DNA of 64,000 nt, taken from NCBI GenBank assembly GCA_022601195.1, contig JAHZIX010000018.1, positions 124,001-188,000 on the forward strand, written 5' to 3'. Positions 9,506-18,171 of this stretch are shown here, in pieces. How positions within the stretch are numbered: position 1 is the stretch's first letter; each line of letters begins with the position of its first letter. Below the pieces are notes generated by a model, which saw only the letters and a program-made list of their open reading frames with translations, made no database searches and had not been told where the DNA came from. The position numbers and the translations under genes were made by a program. The DNA comes from Deltaproteobacteria bacterium (GTDB lineage Bacteria; Acidobacteriota; Thermoanaerobaculia; Multivoradales; JAHZIX01).

Positions 9506-9910
9506 ATGCAGGACTTCCGGTGGCTGAGTCGCAATCTCGTCGACGCCATCCACGGCGATCTTCTTCGGCAATTTGGTGGCGCGGGCGGAGTACGGGATAG
9601 CAACCTCATCGAGTCGGCCCTTGCGCGACCTCGCCAACGGCTTGCCTATGACCCAACCAGTGATTTCGCTTCCCTAGCTGCAGCCTATGGATTTGGCCTC
9701 ACCAAGAACCATGGGTACAACGACGGCAACAAGCGGATCGGCTTCATGGCCATGTATGTGTTCCTGAGCTTGAATGGCCTTGAATTGGAAGCCCTAGAAG
9801 AAGAAGTCGTCGAAATCATGCTCGATGTGGCAGCCGGCGACCTCTCCGAAGAGGAGCTCGCTGCGTGGCTTCGTGACAAGCTGGAACCGCGCAGCAAATC
9901 TTCCGTATAA
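9506..9910 (+). CDS. doc: Doc/Fic-family toxin (death-on-curing type)
   Basis: 134 aa. The Fic-fold motif is HGYNDGNKR at residues 69-77, matching HxFxD(G/A)NKR except Tyr for Phe. Upstream FGGAGGVRDSNLIESALARPRQ is the typical N-terminal signature of the Doc subgroup. Doc of phage P1 is a kinase that phosphorylates EF-Tu; other Fic proteins AMPylate. The GN in the motif follows Fic-like members, so the chemistry should not be assumed. It is paired with the AbrB-type antitoxin 9 nt upstream, a common partner for chromosomal Doc proteins. Confidence 0.92.
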   Translation: MQDFRWLSRNLVDAIHGDLLRQFGGAGGVRDSNLIESALARPRQRLAYDPTSDFASLAAAYGFGLTKNHGYNDGNKRIGFMAMYVFLSLNGLELEALEEEVVEIMLDVAAGDLSEEELAAWLRDKLEPRSKSSV

Positions 9911-10017
9911 AGAAGCAGGACTCACTCTACCGGCCGCTCCCCCGCCCCTCTCGGATCGGCCCGAATCAGCCTGTCTCGGCCCGGATCTGCCGATCTCGGC
10001 CTATGGGAGATGGAACC

Positions 10018-12435
10018 ATGCTTCGAGAGATGCGCTTTGCTTTTCGCCGCCTACGCCACAACCCTCTCTTTTCCGTTACCGCGATCCTCACCCTAGCGCT
10101 GAGTCTTGGAGTGACTACAGCCGTGTTCTCTGTCGCCCGGGGAGTGCTGCTGGCGCCTCTGCCTTTCGCCGAGCCGGAAAACCTGGTGCGGGTTCACAAT
10201 CACCCGCGGGGGGATCGTTCCATCACTTTCGAAGCCTCCTACCCGGCCTTCTTGGATTGGCGACGGGAGAGCAGCCGTTTTTCTGACCTGGCGGGCTACG
10301 CCTCCACCAGCGGTGGATTGGTGGTGGAGGTCGGCGACCATCAGGAACGCCTGGAAGGAGCCATCGTTTCTTGGAACCTCTTCTCCGTTCTGGGAGTGAG
10401 TCCCATCGAGGGGCGGCTGCTCCTGGAGCAGGACGATGTCTCTGGTGCCGAACCGGTGATGGTGATTGGGGAGGGCTTGTGGAGACGGCGGTTCGGAGCG
10501 GACCCGAGCCTTGTGGGCCAGCGACTGAGAGTCGGTGGTGAGCCCCGCACCGTGGTCGGAATCGTACCCGCGAGTTTCGAATATCCCCTGGGAGCTGAGA
10601 TGTGGGTACCGGTTGCGGAGGCCCTGGCTCCTCAGCTCACCGAGAGCTCGACGCGCTTTTTTAACCTGGTCGGTCGCCTCGCCCCCGGCGCTAGCCTCGC
10701 CGCAGCCGAGTCGGAGCTCGGTTCCATCGTCGAGACGATGACCAACCCAAGCCTGCCGGAGAGCTCCCAGGGCGAAATCTCCCTCCTACCCTTGGAACAG
10801 GATCTTCTCGGCGACACCAAACCACCTCTGCTCCTGCTCCTTGCCGCAGGAGCCATCGTGCTGCTCATTGCTGCTGCCAACTTGGCGAGTCTGGAAACAG
10901 TTCGAGCCATTGCCGGCCAACGCTCCGAAGCGGTTCGCCGGGCCCTCGGTGCTGGCGCCGCCCACCGCCTGAAAGCGGCCCTGGCGGATGCAGGTCTGCT
11001 CGCTTTCACCGGCGGAGTCCTCTCTCTCCTGCTGGCAAAGTCAGCCCTCCCCCCCTTGCTGAACCTAGCTCCTAAATCCTTCTTTCGAGCCGACCAGATC
11101 GCCATCGACGGCTGGGCTGTAGCCGGCGCTGGTCTCGCCATGGTGCTCCTCACTCTCTTCTTGGCCCTGGGGCCCAGAGTCATTCTTCGCGCCGTTCCTG
11201 CCGCCCAGGCCCTCCAGCGTTCCGCGGCAACCTCTACGGGAAGCCGTGGAAGTCGCAGAGCTCTCTCCGGATTCGTAGTGCTGCAATTGGCCGCCGCTCT
11301 AGTCCTGTTGTTGGGGGCAGGGGTCCTGATGCAAAGCATGATGCGGCTGGCAGCCGTCGACACGGGATTTTCCCGCTCTCCGACCTTGACCCTTGCGGTA
11401 CCCCTGCTAGGAGAGACCTACTCCTCCGCCACGGAAGTCTCCCAATTCTATGAGGAGCTGATTGCCGACGTCCGGAACCTGCCGGGGGTGACCGCCGCTG
11501 GGGGAGTCGTTCAACGGCCCCTCCACAGCTGGCAGGGCTATGACTATCCCTACACCGCCGAGACCCAAAGCCAACAGGAACAACAGCAGAATCCTCTACT
11601 CAACTACCTGGCGGTAACCGCTGGTTACTTCGAAGCTCTGGAAATTCCCCTTCTGGAGGGACGCTCCTTCACCGAAGCGGACAGGGAAGAGTCGCCCTTG
11701 GTAGCGATCATCTCTCGCTCCGTGGCCGAGCGCCATTGGCCAGGCCAGAGTGCCCTCGGCCAGCGCCTCAAATGGGGCGGGGTGGAGTCGCCACCAACCT
11801 GGATCGAGGTGGTAGGGGTGGTTCCGGAAGGACGCCTGCGCACCCTCGACCGGGTGAGCCAGAATGTCTTCGTTCCCCACCGCCAGAGCTCATGGCCCTT
11901 GGCGCACCTATTGGTTCGAGCCGAAGGCGACCCGACCCCGCTGCTTCCAGCGATCCGCGACCGCATGATGGCCTTGGATCCCCAGGTCCAGCCCTTGGAT
12001 GTGGCCACCACCACCGAGCTCATCTCGGCCGGTCTCTCCCGGCCTCGCTTCCAAGTTCTGCTCCTAGGAATCTTCGCCTCCCTGAGTCTGGTCATCGCCG
12101 CCATTGGCCTCTACGGAGTGCTCTCCTACGCCCTCACTCTGCGGCGCCGGGAAATGGCTCTCCGACTCGCCCTCGGCGCCCGCCCCAGGGGCATCCTCAC
12201 CCTGGCCCTTCGCCATGGGTTCGCCCTGGTAGCGGTGGGAATCACCCTGGGAGTTTGTTTTGGGTGGTTCGCCGCAGGCGCCCTCAGCAGTCAGCTCTAC
12301 GAGACTTCCGCCCGCAATCCCGCTGCCTTTGTCGGCTTGCCGCTCCTACTCCTCGTCGTCGCCCTCGCAGCAGCCTACGGGCCAGCCCGGCGGGCTAGCC
12401 GAGTGGAACCGGCCATGGTGCTCAAAGGGGAGTAG
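10018..12435 (+). CDS. ADOP/MacB-type ABC transporter permease (complete)
   Basis: 805 aa from the ATG at 10018, preferred to the ATG at 10003 because MLREMRFAFRRLRHNPLFS is the standard family start and GGGAGATGG precedes it. Order: N-terminal TM helix (VTAILTLALSLGVTTAVFSV), periplasmic MacB core, three-helix FtsX domain, a second TM (residues ~420-440), second MacB core, second FtsX domain with RRREMALRLALGARPRGI, ending RRASRVEPAMVLKGE. This duplicated permease architecture is typical of Acidobacteriota. No ATPase gene is adjacent, so it is an orphan permease whose substrate cannot be told. Confidence 0.94.
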   Translation: MLREMRFAFRRLRHNPLFSVTAILTLALSLGVTTAVFSVARGVLLAPLPFAEPENLVRVHNHPRGDRSITFEASYPAFLDWRRESSRFSDLAGYASTSGGLVVEVGDHQERLEGAIVSWNLFSVLGVSPIEGRLLLEQDDVSGAEPVMVIGEGLWRRRFGADPSLVGQRLRVGGEPRTVVGIVPASFEYPLGAEMWVPVAEALAPQLTESSTRFFNLVGRLAPGASLAAAESELGSIVETMTNPSLPESSQGEISLLPLEQDLLGDTKPPLLLLLAAGAIVLLIAAANLASLETVRAIAGQRSEAVRRALGAGAAHRLKAALADAGLLAFTGGVLSLLLAKSALPPLLNLAPKSFFRADQIAIDGWAVAGAGLAMVLLTLFLALGPRVILRAVPAAQALQRSAATSTGSRGSRRALSGFVVLQLAAALVLLLGAGVLMQSMMRLAAVDTGFSRSPTLTLAVPLLGETYSSATEVSQFYEELIADVRNLPGVTAAGGVVQRPLHSWQGYDYPYTAETQSQQEQQQNPLLNYLAVTAGYFEALEIPLLEGRSFTEADREESPLVAIISRSVAERHWPGQSALGQRLKWGGVESPPTWIEVVGVVPEGRLRTLDRVSQNVFVPHRQSSWPLAHLLVRAEGDPTPLLPAIRDRMMALDPQVQPLDVATTTELISAGLSRPRFQVLLLGIFASLSLVIAAIGLYGVLSYALTLRRREMALRLALGARPRGILTLALRHGFALVAVGITLGVCFGWFAAGALSSQLYETSARNPAAFVGLPLLLLVVALAAAYGPARRASRVEPAMVLKGE

Positions 12436-12448
12436 GTAGGTTGGTTGG

Positions 12449-12480
12449 TTGGCGGGCTGTGACGTTGGCGGGCTGTGACG
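12449..12480. repeat. 16-bp perfect tandem duplication after the permease gene
   Basis: TTGGCGGGCTGTGACG occurs twice head to tail (12449-12464, 12465-12480), preceded by TTGG-rich slippage-like sequence and followed by a truncated third start. No role is evident. Confidence 0.75.
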
Positions 12481-12620
12481 CTGGCAATTGTCCCTGGTCT
12501 TGAAGGCAAAAGTTCTCGGCAAGAACTTCGAGGGGAACCTAGATACCACTAGCAAGCGAGTCCCCCCGCCGCGACAAAATCCTTTCCTCCGCGGAACCCC
12601 CGAGTTTGCCTGCTACTGCT

Positions 12621-13493
12621 TCAGGAACTAGGCCCCTTGGCTCTGGCTGCCACCGCCTCCCAACGGGCACCACGAGGAGTCTGAGTCAGGGTTCCAGCAG
12701 AGCGAATATGAGTGCTGACCAAGGTGGCCCGTTCCTGAATCGCCGAGCTGGTCAAGGCAGCGCGGCTCCGCATCGTCTTTTCACGATCTGCCCAGGAAAC
12801 CATCCAATCCTCTCGTTCGAACTCCAGCGGATGGTGATAGAGATCCCCTAAGCAATACAGCATCTCGCCACCAGAGTGCGCCCGGACGATTTGGTGCCCG
12901 GCAGTTTCTCCTGGCGCCGCGAGGATATTCAGGCCTTCCACTAGCTCCCGATTCCCGTCTACGAGGTCCAATAGCCCCTTCCCATGCAGCAGTCCGAGGG
13001 TCCGACTTTCGATGGAATCCGAGTCCTCAAGCAACTCTGAGATGTCTTGCCAGTCCACTCGGCTGATGTAGTGACGAGCATTGGGGAAGCACGGTTGATT
13101 CTCGCCATCGACTTCCTGAGTCGTGCCATTGAAATGATCCCAGTGGCGATGGGTGATGACAACGTGATCGACCTCTTTCGGTTCGATGGCTACGGCCGCC
13201 ATCTGCTTCAGGAGGCAAGGAGGGGGCTGATACCCCTCGATCTCGTACTCAGAATCGGCTCCTACATCGTATGCCCCCGCATCGACCATCACCGATGTGG
13301 TGGGTAACCGGATGTGAATGGAGTGAATCGGCAGGGTGGCTTGATTCGAGAATTCAGCCAGGTCCTCTTCCCGAGCAGGGACACCGGGGGGAAGTTTCAT
13401 GTGATCGACCAGCGGCAGATAGATATCTCCAATATTGAAAATCGTAACGACCGCTTCCCCAAGGGACAAAGTCCTGATCGACGCCTCGTGCAT
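12621..13493 (-). CDS. Metallo-beta-lactamase-fold hydrolase
   Basis: 290 aa from the ATG at 13493, chosen because GGGAG lies 6 nt upstream; the frame stays open to 13661 but that stretch has no family features. The metal motif HRHWDH (HxHxDH) is at residues 115-120, preceded by VMVDAGAYD. Later metal ligands are plausible in AAPGETAGHQIV and GDLYHHP. The arrangement resembles lactonase/RNase Z-like members that bind two metal ions. The substrate is unknown. It stands alone, convergent with the permease gene. Confidence 0.88.
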   Translation of the reverse strand: MHEASIRTLSLGEAVVTIFNIGDIYLPLVDHMKLPPGVPAREEDLAEFSNQATLPIHSIHIRLPTTSVMVDAGAYDVGADSEYEIEGYQPPPCLLKQMAAVAIEPKEVDHVVITHRHWDHFNGTTQEVDGENQPCFPNARHYISRVDWQDISELLEDSDSIESRTLGLLHGKGLLDLVDGNRELVEGLNILAAPGETAGHQIVRAHSGGEMLYCLGDLYHHPLEFEREDWMVSWADREKTMRSRAALTSSAIQERATLVSTHIRSAGTLTQTPRGARWEAVAARAKGPSS

Positions 13494-13747
13494 GCGTTGC
13501 TCCCGTAGCAAAGAAACGGCGATCGAGGAATGCAAGCTGCTTTCTTCGAATCGCCTTGGGTTCTTTCTTGCCAGCTCTCGAGACCTCTTTCCAAGGTGGC
13601 CAAAAAGAAGCCCCAAGACCGACCAACTGCCTGGTTGACCATGGCTTGAGTTTAGACTCATTCTGAGGTCAAGAAATTCCCGTTGGTTCCCACGTCGCTC
13701 CGAGATTCCCTGGCCTCGCCCCTCACCGGCGGAATTCAGACCCGACC

Positions 13748-14734
13748 TCAGCCGTTCACCGTATGCATGAACTCCTCCGGGTAACGGGTACCGGCCACCA
13801 GCTCCGGAGGCAGTACACGTTCGATCTCCGACAGTTCTTCCTCACTGAGCTCAATATCCGCAGCAGCCGCATTCTCATCGAGGCGGCTGGAACGCCGGGT
13901 CCCCGGGATCGGAACAACGTCTTCCCCCTGGCGGAGCACCCAAGCGAGAGCCAACTGTGCTGGAGTGCAACCCTTCTGCCGAGCGATGACTTCGAGACGC
14001 TCCACCAGTTGAAGGTTCTTGTCGAAGTTCTCCCCCTGAAAACGAGGCGACCAGCGGCGGAAGTCCGTTTCACTGAAATCCTCCGGGGATCGAATCTGCC
14101 CGGTGAGGAATCCCCGACCGAGAGGACTGTAGGGGACGAGGCCGATTCCAAGCTCCCGTAAAGTGGGTAAAATCTCTGCTTCCAGCTCCCGACTGAATAG
14201 GGAGTACTCGGTCTGCAGGGCAGCGATGGGATGAACCTTCGCTGCACGACGGATCGTTTTTGCGGAAGCCTCGGATAGTCCCAGGTAGCGCACTTTCCCA
14301 GCTTCCACTAACTCCGCCATCGCTCCGACGGTGTCTTCGATGGGTACTTTCGGGTCGACTCGGTGCTGGTAGTAGAGGTCGATCTGTTCGATGCCGAGGC
14401 GGGCGAGACTCTGGTCGCAAGCCTGCTTCACGTATTCCGGTCGGCCATTGATACCGAGGAATCCCCCATCGTCACTCCTTACGTTGCCGAACTTGGTAGC
14501 CAGGGTCACCTCATCCCGGTGTTTCGCCAACACCTTCCCTAACAGCCTCTCGTTGTCCCCCACGCCGTACATATCCGCGGTATCCCAGAAGGTCACACCG
14601 CGATCGAGAGCGTGATGCAGAGTCGCCAACGACTCTCTCTCATTACCCTCCCCGTAGAACTCCGACATCCCCATGCAGCCGAGCCCCATTTCCGAAACCT
14701 TCAATCCACTGGTTCCCAATTCCCGTTTCTTCAT
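13748..14734 (-). CDS. Aldo/keto reductase
   Basis: 328 aa from the ATG at 14734 with AAGGAG 8 nt upstream. The catalytic tetrad is readable: Asp51 and Tyr56 in DTADMYG, Lys81 in LATKFGN, His124 in YYQHRVD. The N-terminal [21 protein letters not shown] and C-terminal [17 protein letters not shown] are typical of YajO/Tas-like NADPH-dependent reductases of aldehydes and ketones. It is divergently transcribed from an AraC-type regulator across 161 bp, an arrangement known for aldehyde-responsive reductase genes such as yqhC-yqhD. Confidence 0.95.
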   Translation of the reverse strand: MKKRELGTSGLKVSEMGLGCMGMSEFYGEGNERESLATLHHALDRGVTFWDTADMYGVGDNERLLGKVLAKHRDEVTLATKFGNVRSDDGGFLGINGRPEYVKQACDQSLARLGIEQIDLYYQHRVDPKVPIEDTVGAMAELVEAGKVRYLGLSEASAKTIRRAAKVHPIAALQTEYSLFSRELEAEILPTLRELGIGLVPYSPLGRGFLTGQIRSPEDFSETDFRRWSPRFQGENFDKNLQLVERLEVIARQKGCTPAQLALAWVLRQGEDVVPIPGTRRSSRLDENAAAADIELSEEELSEIERVLPPELVAGTRYPEEFMHTVNG

Positions 14735-14895
14735 CGCACAATCTCCTTGATGAAAGTCGTATTCCTTGGACCTAGAGATCGTAGGTCTCGGTAGGTTGAT
14801 ACGGGTAGTCTGATCCTGTCGATGTCTTGCACAAACCTGCACCATTCCTGGCAGGCTTGCCCAAAACCTGCTCGAAAATTGCATAATCCAGCTCG
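14735..14895. promoter_or_regulatory. Divergent promoter region between aldo/keto reductase and AraC regulator
   Basis: 161 bp shared upstream region. Toward the regulator there is TTGCCC (14857-14862) and CATAAT (14882-14887), a possible -35/-10 pair with a long 19-bp spacer, only 8 nt from the ATG and without an SD, which hints at a very short leader. Repeated half-sites AACCTGC (14835-14840, 14865-14871) could be regulator contacts; this is inference. Confidence 0.45.
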
Positions 14896-15801
14896 ATGAA
14901 CCAGACAACCAGCCAAATCTCTATTGCCTCACGGAACTTCGCCCGCCTCGTCCGAACGCGGGCCACGGCGTTGGGAATCAATGATTCCCCTTGGCCACGG
15001 CTGAAACTAAACCGAGCGGAAGCGCCATTGCTTCCCACCAGCGTCCTCTACCAAGCTTGTCTGTGCGTGGTTGCTCAGGGGGGAAAGCGCGCGATCGTTG
15101 GGGAAGAGACCTACGAGTACGACCCCATGCAATACCTGGTGGTTCCGGTACCTCTCCCGATTCTTGCTGAAATTCCCACGGCCAGCCCCGAGACGCCATA
15201 TCTGGGTATTTCGCTGCAAATCGACAGCTCCACCGTCAACGAGCTGCTTCTCGAGCTGGAGGAGGTGGCCCCCTCTCCAAAGCCTGTGTCTCGTGCCGTC
15301 TACGTCTCGGAGGTCGAACCTGCGTTGCTCAGCGCTTTGGTTCGTCTCCTGGAAGCCCTGGACGACCCCCGAGAAAAGCGGTTGCTCGCCCCTGCGGCGG
15401 AGCGGGAGATTCTCTATCGAGTCCTGACCGGCCCCCAGGGAGAAAGGTTGCGGCAACTCGTCCGCCAAGACAGCGCTGGTCACCGCATCGCTCAGACAGT
15501 TCGCTACCTACAGGAACACTTCGAGCAACCCATCGACGTGCCGACCCTGGCTGCGAAGGTGAACATGAGCCCCTCGGCCTTCCAGCACACCTTCAAACGG
15601 GTGACCTCCCTCAGCCCGATCCAGTACCTGAAGCGCCTGCGCTTGCACCAAGCACGGGCCCTGATGCTACGAAATGGCCTGGGCGCCAGTGACGCCGCCT
15701 TTCGAGTTGGCTACGGTAGCCCTTCCCAGTTCAGCCGTGAGTTCCGGCGACAGTTCGGAGCTCCTCCCATACAGGAGATCGAACGCTTGCGAACCCCGTG
15801 A
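14896..15801 (+). CDS. AraC-family transcriptional regulator (cupin-like N-terminus)
   Basis: 301 aa. Residues ~20-180 form the AraC N-terminal type-1 domain ([19 protein letters not shown] ... [10 protein letters not shown]). The C-terminal ~100 residues hold two helix-turn-helix units: [26 protein letters not shown], then [26 protein letters not shown]. This subgroup includes YqhC, which responds to aldehydes. The divergent aldo/keto reductase is the obvious target. No SD precedes the ATG. Confidence 0.93.
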   Translation: MNQTTSQISIASRNFARLVRTRATALGINDSPWPRLKLNRAEAPLLPTSVLYQACLCVVAQGGKRAIVGEETYEYDPMQYLVVPVPLPILAEIPTASPETPYLGISLQIDSSTVNELLLELEEVAPSPKPVSRAVYVSEVEPALLSALVRLLEALDDPREKRLLAPAAEREILYRVLTGPQGERLRQLVRQDSAGHRIAQTVRYLQEHFEQPIDVPTLAAKVNMSPSAFQHTFKRVTSLSPIQYLKRLRLHQARALMLRNGLGASDAAFRVGYGSPSQFSREFRRQFGAPPIQEIERLRTP

Positions 15802-15838
15802 GGCGCTGGATGTTTCCATCATCCCCTTCCAAGGCGAC

Positions 15839-16546
15839 TCAGGAATAGGAAACCCCCGGATACAACCAGCTGATGGCAATGGTGAACAGCGGATGGAAGA
15901 CCAAGTCGAAAATCTTCCAGGCCACGATGATACCCAGCAGCGCGAATTGAGGATGGCTCCAGATGAAATTCTGGTACCTCGGCACGAGATGGTCAGGAAG
16001 CAGAAGGGTGATGGCGGCGCTGCCGTCCAGCGGTGGCAAAGGGAGCAGATTGAAGATGAACAAGAGAAGGTTCATAGCGAAAAAGCTGCCCAGCAAATAA
16101 CCGATAGATCCCCACCAGGAACCCTCCCCGGCAGCCGCCGCTGTGACGTCGGCAAAGTTGATGGTGTCGGGGGCAAAGAAGACATCCGCCAAAACTCCAA
16201 CATTGATCAACAAGGCGGCCAAAAGGACCAGTAATAAATTTGCTCCGGGGCCAGCGAGGGCCATCCAGGCAGCCCGGTCGGGAAATTGCTCTGCCCAACG
16301 TCGATTGTAAGGAGCGCTGGCGAAGCCCAAGGGCCAGCCCGCGACCACCACGGAAATCAGCGGCAACAAGACCATGCCGACAGGCTCTCGCTTGATGTGA
16401 GGCAAGGGATTCAAGGTGACCTGGCCACCGTCGTAGGCGGTCGAATCTCCCCCCTTGAGGGCAGCCCAAGCATGCGCTGCCTCGTGCAAGGTGGTGGAGA
16501 GAAGGAAGACCACGTAGAAGATGATCCCGTCCATGAGATCAAACAT
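15839..16546 (-). CDS. Site-2 protease family (M50) membrane metallopeptidase
   Basis: 235 aa with several membrane segments. Zinc motif HEAAH at residues 21-25 within the first helix; the second active-site motif NLLPLPPLDG at 166-175 supplies the Asp ligand. It lacks a PDZ insertion and is of the compact Rip/SpoIVFB-like size, so intramembrane cleavage of a small membrane substrate is expected but the substrate is unknown. It is convergent with the AraC gene (37-bp gap). Confidence 0.92.
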   Translation of the reverse strand: MFDLMDGIIFYVVFLLSTTLHEAAHAWAALKGGDSTAYDGGQVTLNPLPHIKREPVGMVLLPLISVVVAGWPLGFASAPYNRRWAEQFPDRAAWMALAGPGANLLLVLLAALLINVGVLADVFFAPDTINFADVTAAAAGEGSWWGSIGYLLGSFFAMNLLLFIFNLLPLPPLDGSAAITLLLPDHLVPRYQNFIWSHPQFALLGIIVAWKIFDLVFHPLFTIAISWLYPGVSYS

Positions 16547-17143
16547 GCGACCAAGCTCCTAAGGATGTTTGGTTTCTAGATGGAATGAGGTGGCTAGCGT
16601 TCAGGCTAGCGCGCGGGGATAGGCCAGGATTGCCCGGAGGGAATACCTTAGAGCCCTGGTTTGACCACTGGGCTGAACTTCTTTTCGGCATCTCATAGGA
16701 CGGTATTTTGAAACGAGCTGAGTGTCAATTCGAGTCCCGAAGAGGCCCCCTAGGAGCCTGTCTCGAATTTACGGCTTGTGGCTGACGGAGCGCTACGGGA
16801 GGTCCCTCAGGGCGCTTTTGCAGCCGAAACCTGGTTGGTTTCGTCAAAAAAGCAACGCCGAGGGGACCTCGTGCCGCCCGTCCGACGCTTGGCGATTCAA
16901 TGCGTGGCAGGCTCCTACCTCGCATTTCTCACAGGATTCGTCACGAAAAGTCGTAGCTGTCTCCGATGAAAGAGCTTCACTCCGAGACCGACGCAGTCCC
17001 ACTGCCAGGACGACGAGGTTGGGATCGGAGTGAAAGACCCGGCAAGTGCAGGCACATCCGGCCTCGCAGTAGAAGGTTGGTGAGAAGTGCCGGCTAACCT
17101 ATTTCATCTGTTCGAAAGAAGGTCTCGAAAAAAGAGCTCCGAG
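16547..17143. other. Non-coding interval holding a palindromic element
   Basis: About 600 bp with only short unsupported frames on both strands. Its notable content is the 167-bp inverted-repeat element at 16751-16917. The rest shows nothing I can identify. Confidence 0.6.
16751..16917. mobile_element. 167-bp imperfect palindromic (MITE/REP-like) element
   Basis: Perfect 10-bp terminal inverted repeats TAGGAGCCTG (16751-16760) and CAGGCTCCTA (16908-16917). Internally GAGGTCCC (16799-16806) pairs with GGGACCTC (16863-16870), and CGAAACC (16825-16831) pairs with GGTTTCG (16837-16843) around a 5-nt loop. Between these blocks the arms remain alignable with small gaps, so the whole element can fold as one long imperfect hairpin. 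No transposase is present and no target-site duplication is obvious. A non-autonomous miniature element or REP-type sequence is the best reading. Confidence 0.65.
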
Positions 17144-17172
17144 TTGACGAAACGTACGTCTTATCGTACGAT
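17144..17172 (+). promoter_or_regulatory. Promoter and double-palindrome operator of the yefM-yoeB-like pair
   Basis: -35 TTGACG (17144-17149) and -10 TACGAT (17167-17172) with a 17-bp spacer. Two CGTACG palindromes (17153-17158, 17165-17170) lie inside it, 12 bp centre to centre; the second is within the 10-bp palindrome ATCGTACGAT (17163-17172). E. coli YefM-YoeB binds two TGTACA palindromes with the same 6-bp gap, so this is a strong operator candidate that would block RNA polymerase. Confidence 0.75.
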
Positions 17173-17178
17173 TCTTTT

Positions 17179-17421
17179 ATGAGAAGCCTCACTGCCACGG
17201 AAGCCCGAAAAGGTCTCTACCGTCTCCTCGACGAGGTTGCGCTGAATAGCGAACCGGTCCAAATCACCGGCAAAAGGGCCAACGCTGTGCTGGTAGCGGA
17301 GAGCGATTGGCGGGCTCTTTCCGAAACGGTCTATCTGATGTCGATCCCGGGCATGGCCGACTCCATCCGCGAAGGTCTGGAAGAGCCTCTGGAAGAGAGC
17401 TCAGAGGAGCTGGACTGGTGA
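17179..17421 (+). CDS. Phd/YefM-family antitoxin
   Basis: 80 aa. N-terminal ~55 residues match the YefM DNA-binding fold (TATEARKGLYRLLDEVALNSEPVQITGKRANAVLVAESDWRAL), followed by an acidic tail (EGLEEPLEESSEELDW) expected to wrap the toxin. The ATG is about 7 nt after the predicted -10 element and has no SD, so the mRNA may be leaderless. The stop overlaps the toxin start by 4 nt (GTGA). Confidence 0.92.
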   Translation: MRSLTATEARKGLYRLLDEVALNSEPVQITGKRANAVLVAESDWRALSETVYLMSIPGMADSIREGLEEPLEESSEELDW

Positions 17422-17684
17422 GTGATTGGCGAGTCGTCTTTACTCGCCAAGCCCAAAAGGACGCCCGTAAGCTGGCCGGCTCTGACCTAAGGCTCAAAGC
17501 GGAGCGTCTCCTCGAGATACTGAAAGAGGACCCCTACCGAAATCCTCCCACCTTCGAGAAGCTGGTGGGAGATCTGGCCGGCGCCTACTCGCGAAGGATC
17601 AACATCCAGCACCGCTTGGTGTATCAAATCTACCCGGACGAAAGAGTGGTCAAGGTGCTGCGGCTGTGGACCCACTACGAGTGA
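17418..17684 (+). CDS. YoeB/Txe-family toxin (ribosome-dependent mRNA interferase)
   Basis: 88 aa from GTG 17418, which overlaps the antitoxin stop as GTGA. The C-terminal EKLVGDLAGAYSRRINIQHRLVYQI ... LWTHYE contains the YoeB catalytic set: Glu, Arg, His in the RRINIQHRLVY block and the terminal His-Tyr. In E. coli, YoeB cleaves mRNA in the ribosomal A site. The longer frame upstream (from 17307) only overlaps the antitoxin and is not used. Confidence 0.92.
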   Translation: MSDWRVVFTRQAQKDARKLAGSDLRLKAERLLEILKEDPYRNPPTFEKLVGDLAGAYSRRINIQHRLVYQIYPDERVVKVLRLWTHYE

Positions 17685-17809
17685 ACCATCTTTCAGACAC
17701 CAGCATCGCTAGCCAGCTCCCCCGCCGACGCCGTCTGCCGGATCGTCTGCAACACACCCGCCTCTTGCCGTTGGGAGTGGTACAAATCCCACCGTTGTTG
17801 CAGATTCCT

Positions 17810-18115
17810 TCAAAAACCAGCAGTGTTGCCAAAGATCTTCGGCAGGCGCAAGGCAGTACTAGGAGCAATGCCTCGCCGGCCGTTGATCAACTCGTTGGCC
17901 CGTCGATGAGGAACCTGAGTCCCTTCGGCCAGCCCGAACTTCTTGCCGACTTCGTCGCGAGGCGCTGGAGATTCAGGCAGATACGGAGCCGCAGCAAAAG
18001 GACGGTGAGAAGGGTGGGCTAGCTGCCGTTGAGTCAACCCCATAGAGTGCAGGAAGTCCTCGAGAAGTATCTCCCCAGGATGGGCCGGCTCGCGGTGAGT
18101 CAGAGCTCGAACCAC
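17810..18115 (-). pseudogene. Decayed HigA-type antitoxin
   Basis: The start HPGEILLEDFLHSMGLTQRQLA and the later segment NELINGRRGIAPSTALRL are the two halves of the HigA/VapI helix-turn-helix domain. Between them is about 40 residues of unrelated Pro/Ala-rich sequence where an intact protein needs only about 10, and the reading frame stops soon after IFGNT. GTG 18115 still has an AGGAG 9 nt upstream. No HigB toxin gene or fragment is visible on either side. Best read as a remnant of a lost higBA pair. Confidence 0.7.
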
Positions 18116-18171
18116 GGCCGGGCTCTCCTATCGGTGGGTTTCGATAATCTTTATATTCACGGGTTGGCCGC

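Noticed and set aside
13494..13661. N-terminal extension of the metallo-beta-lactamase gene
   Set aside because: Unlike the family, while ATG 13493 has a well-placed GGGAG and gives the normal length.
16722..17033. Small frames on both strands over the palindromic element
   Set aside because: Similar residues appear on both strands because the element is self-complementary; this is a by-product of the palindrome, not coding.
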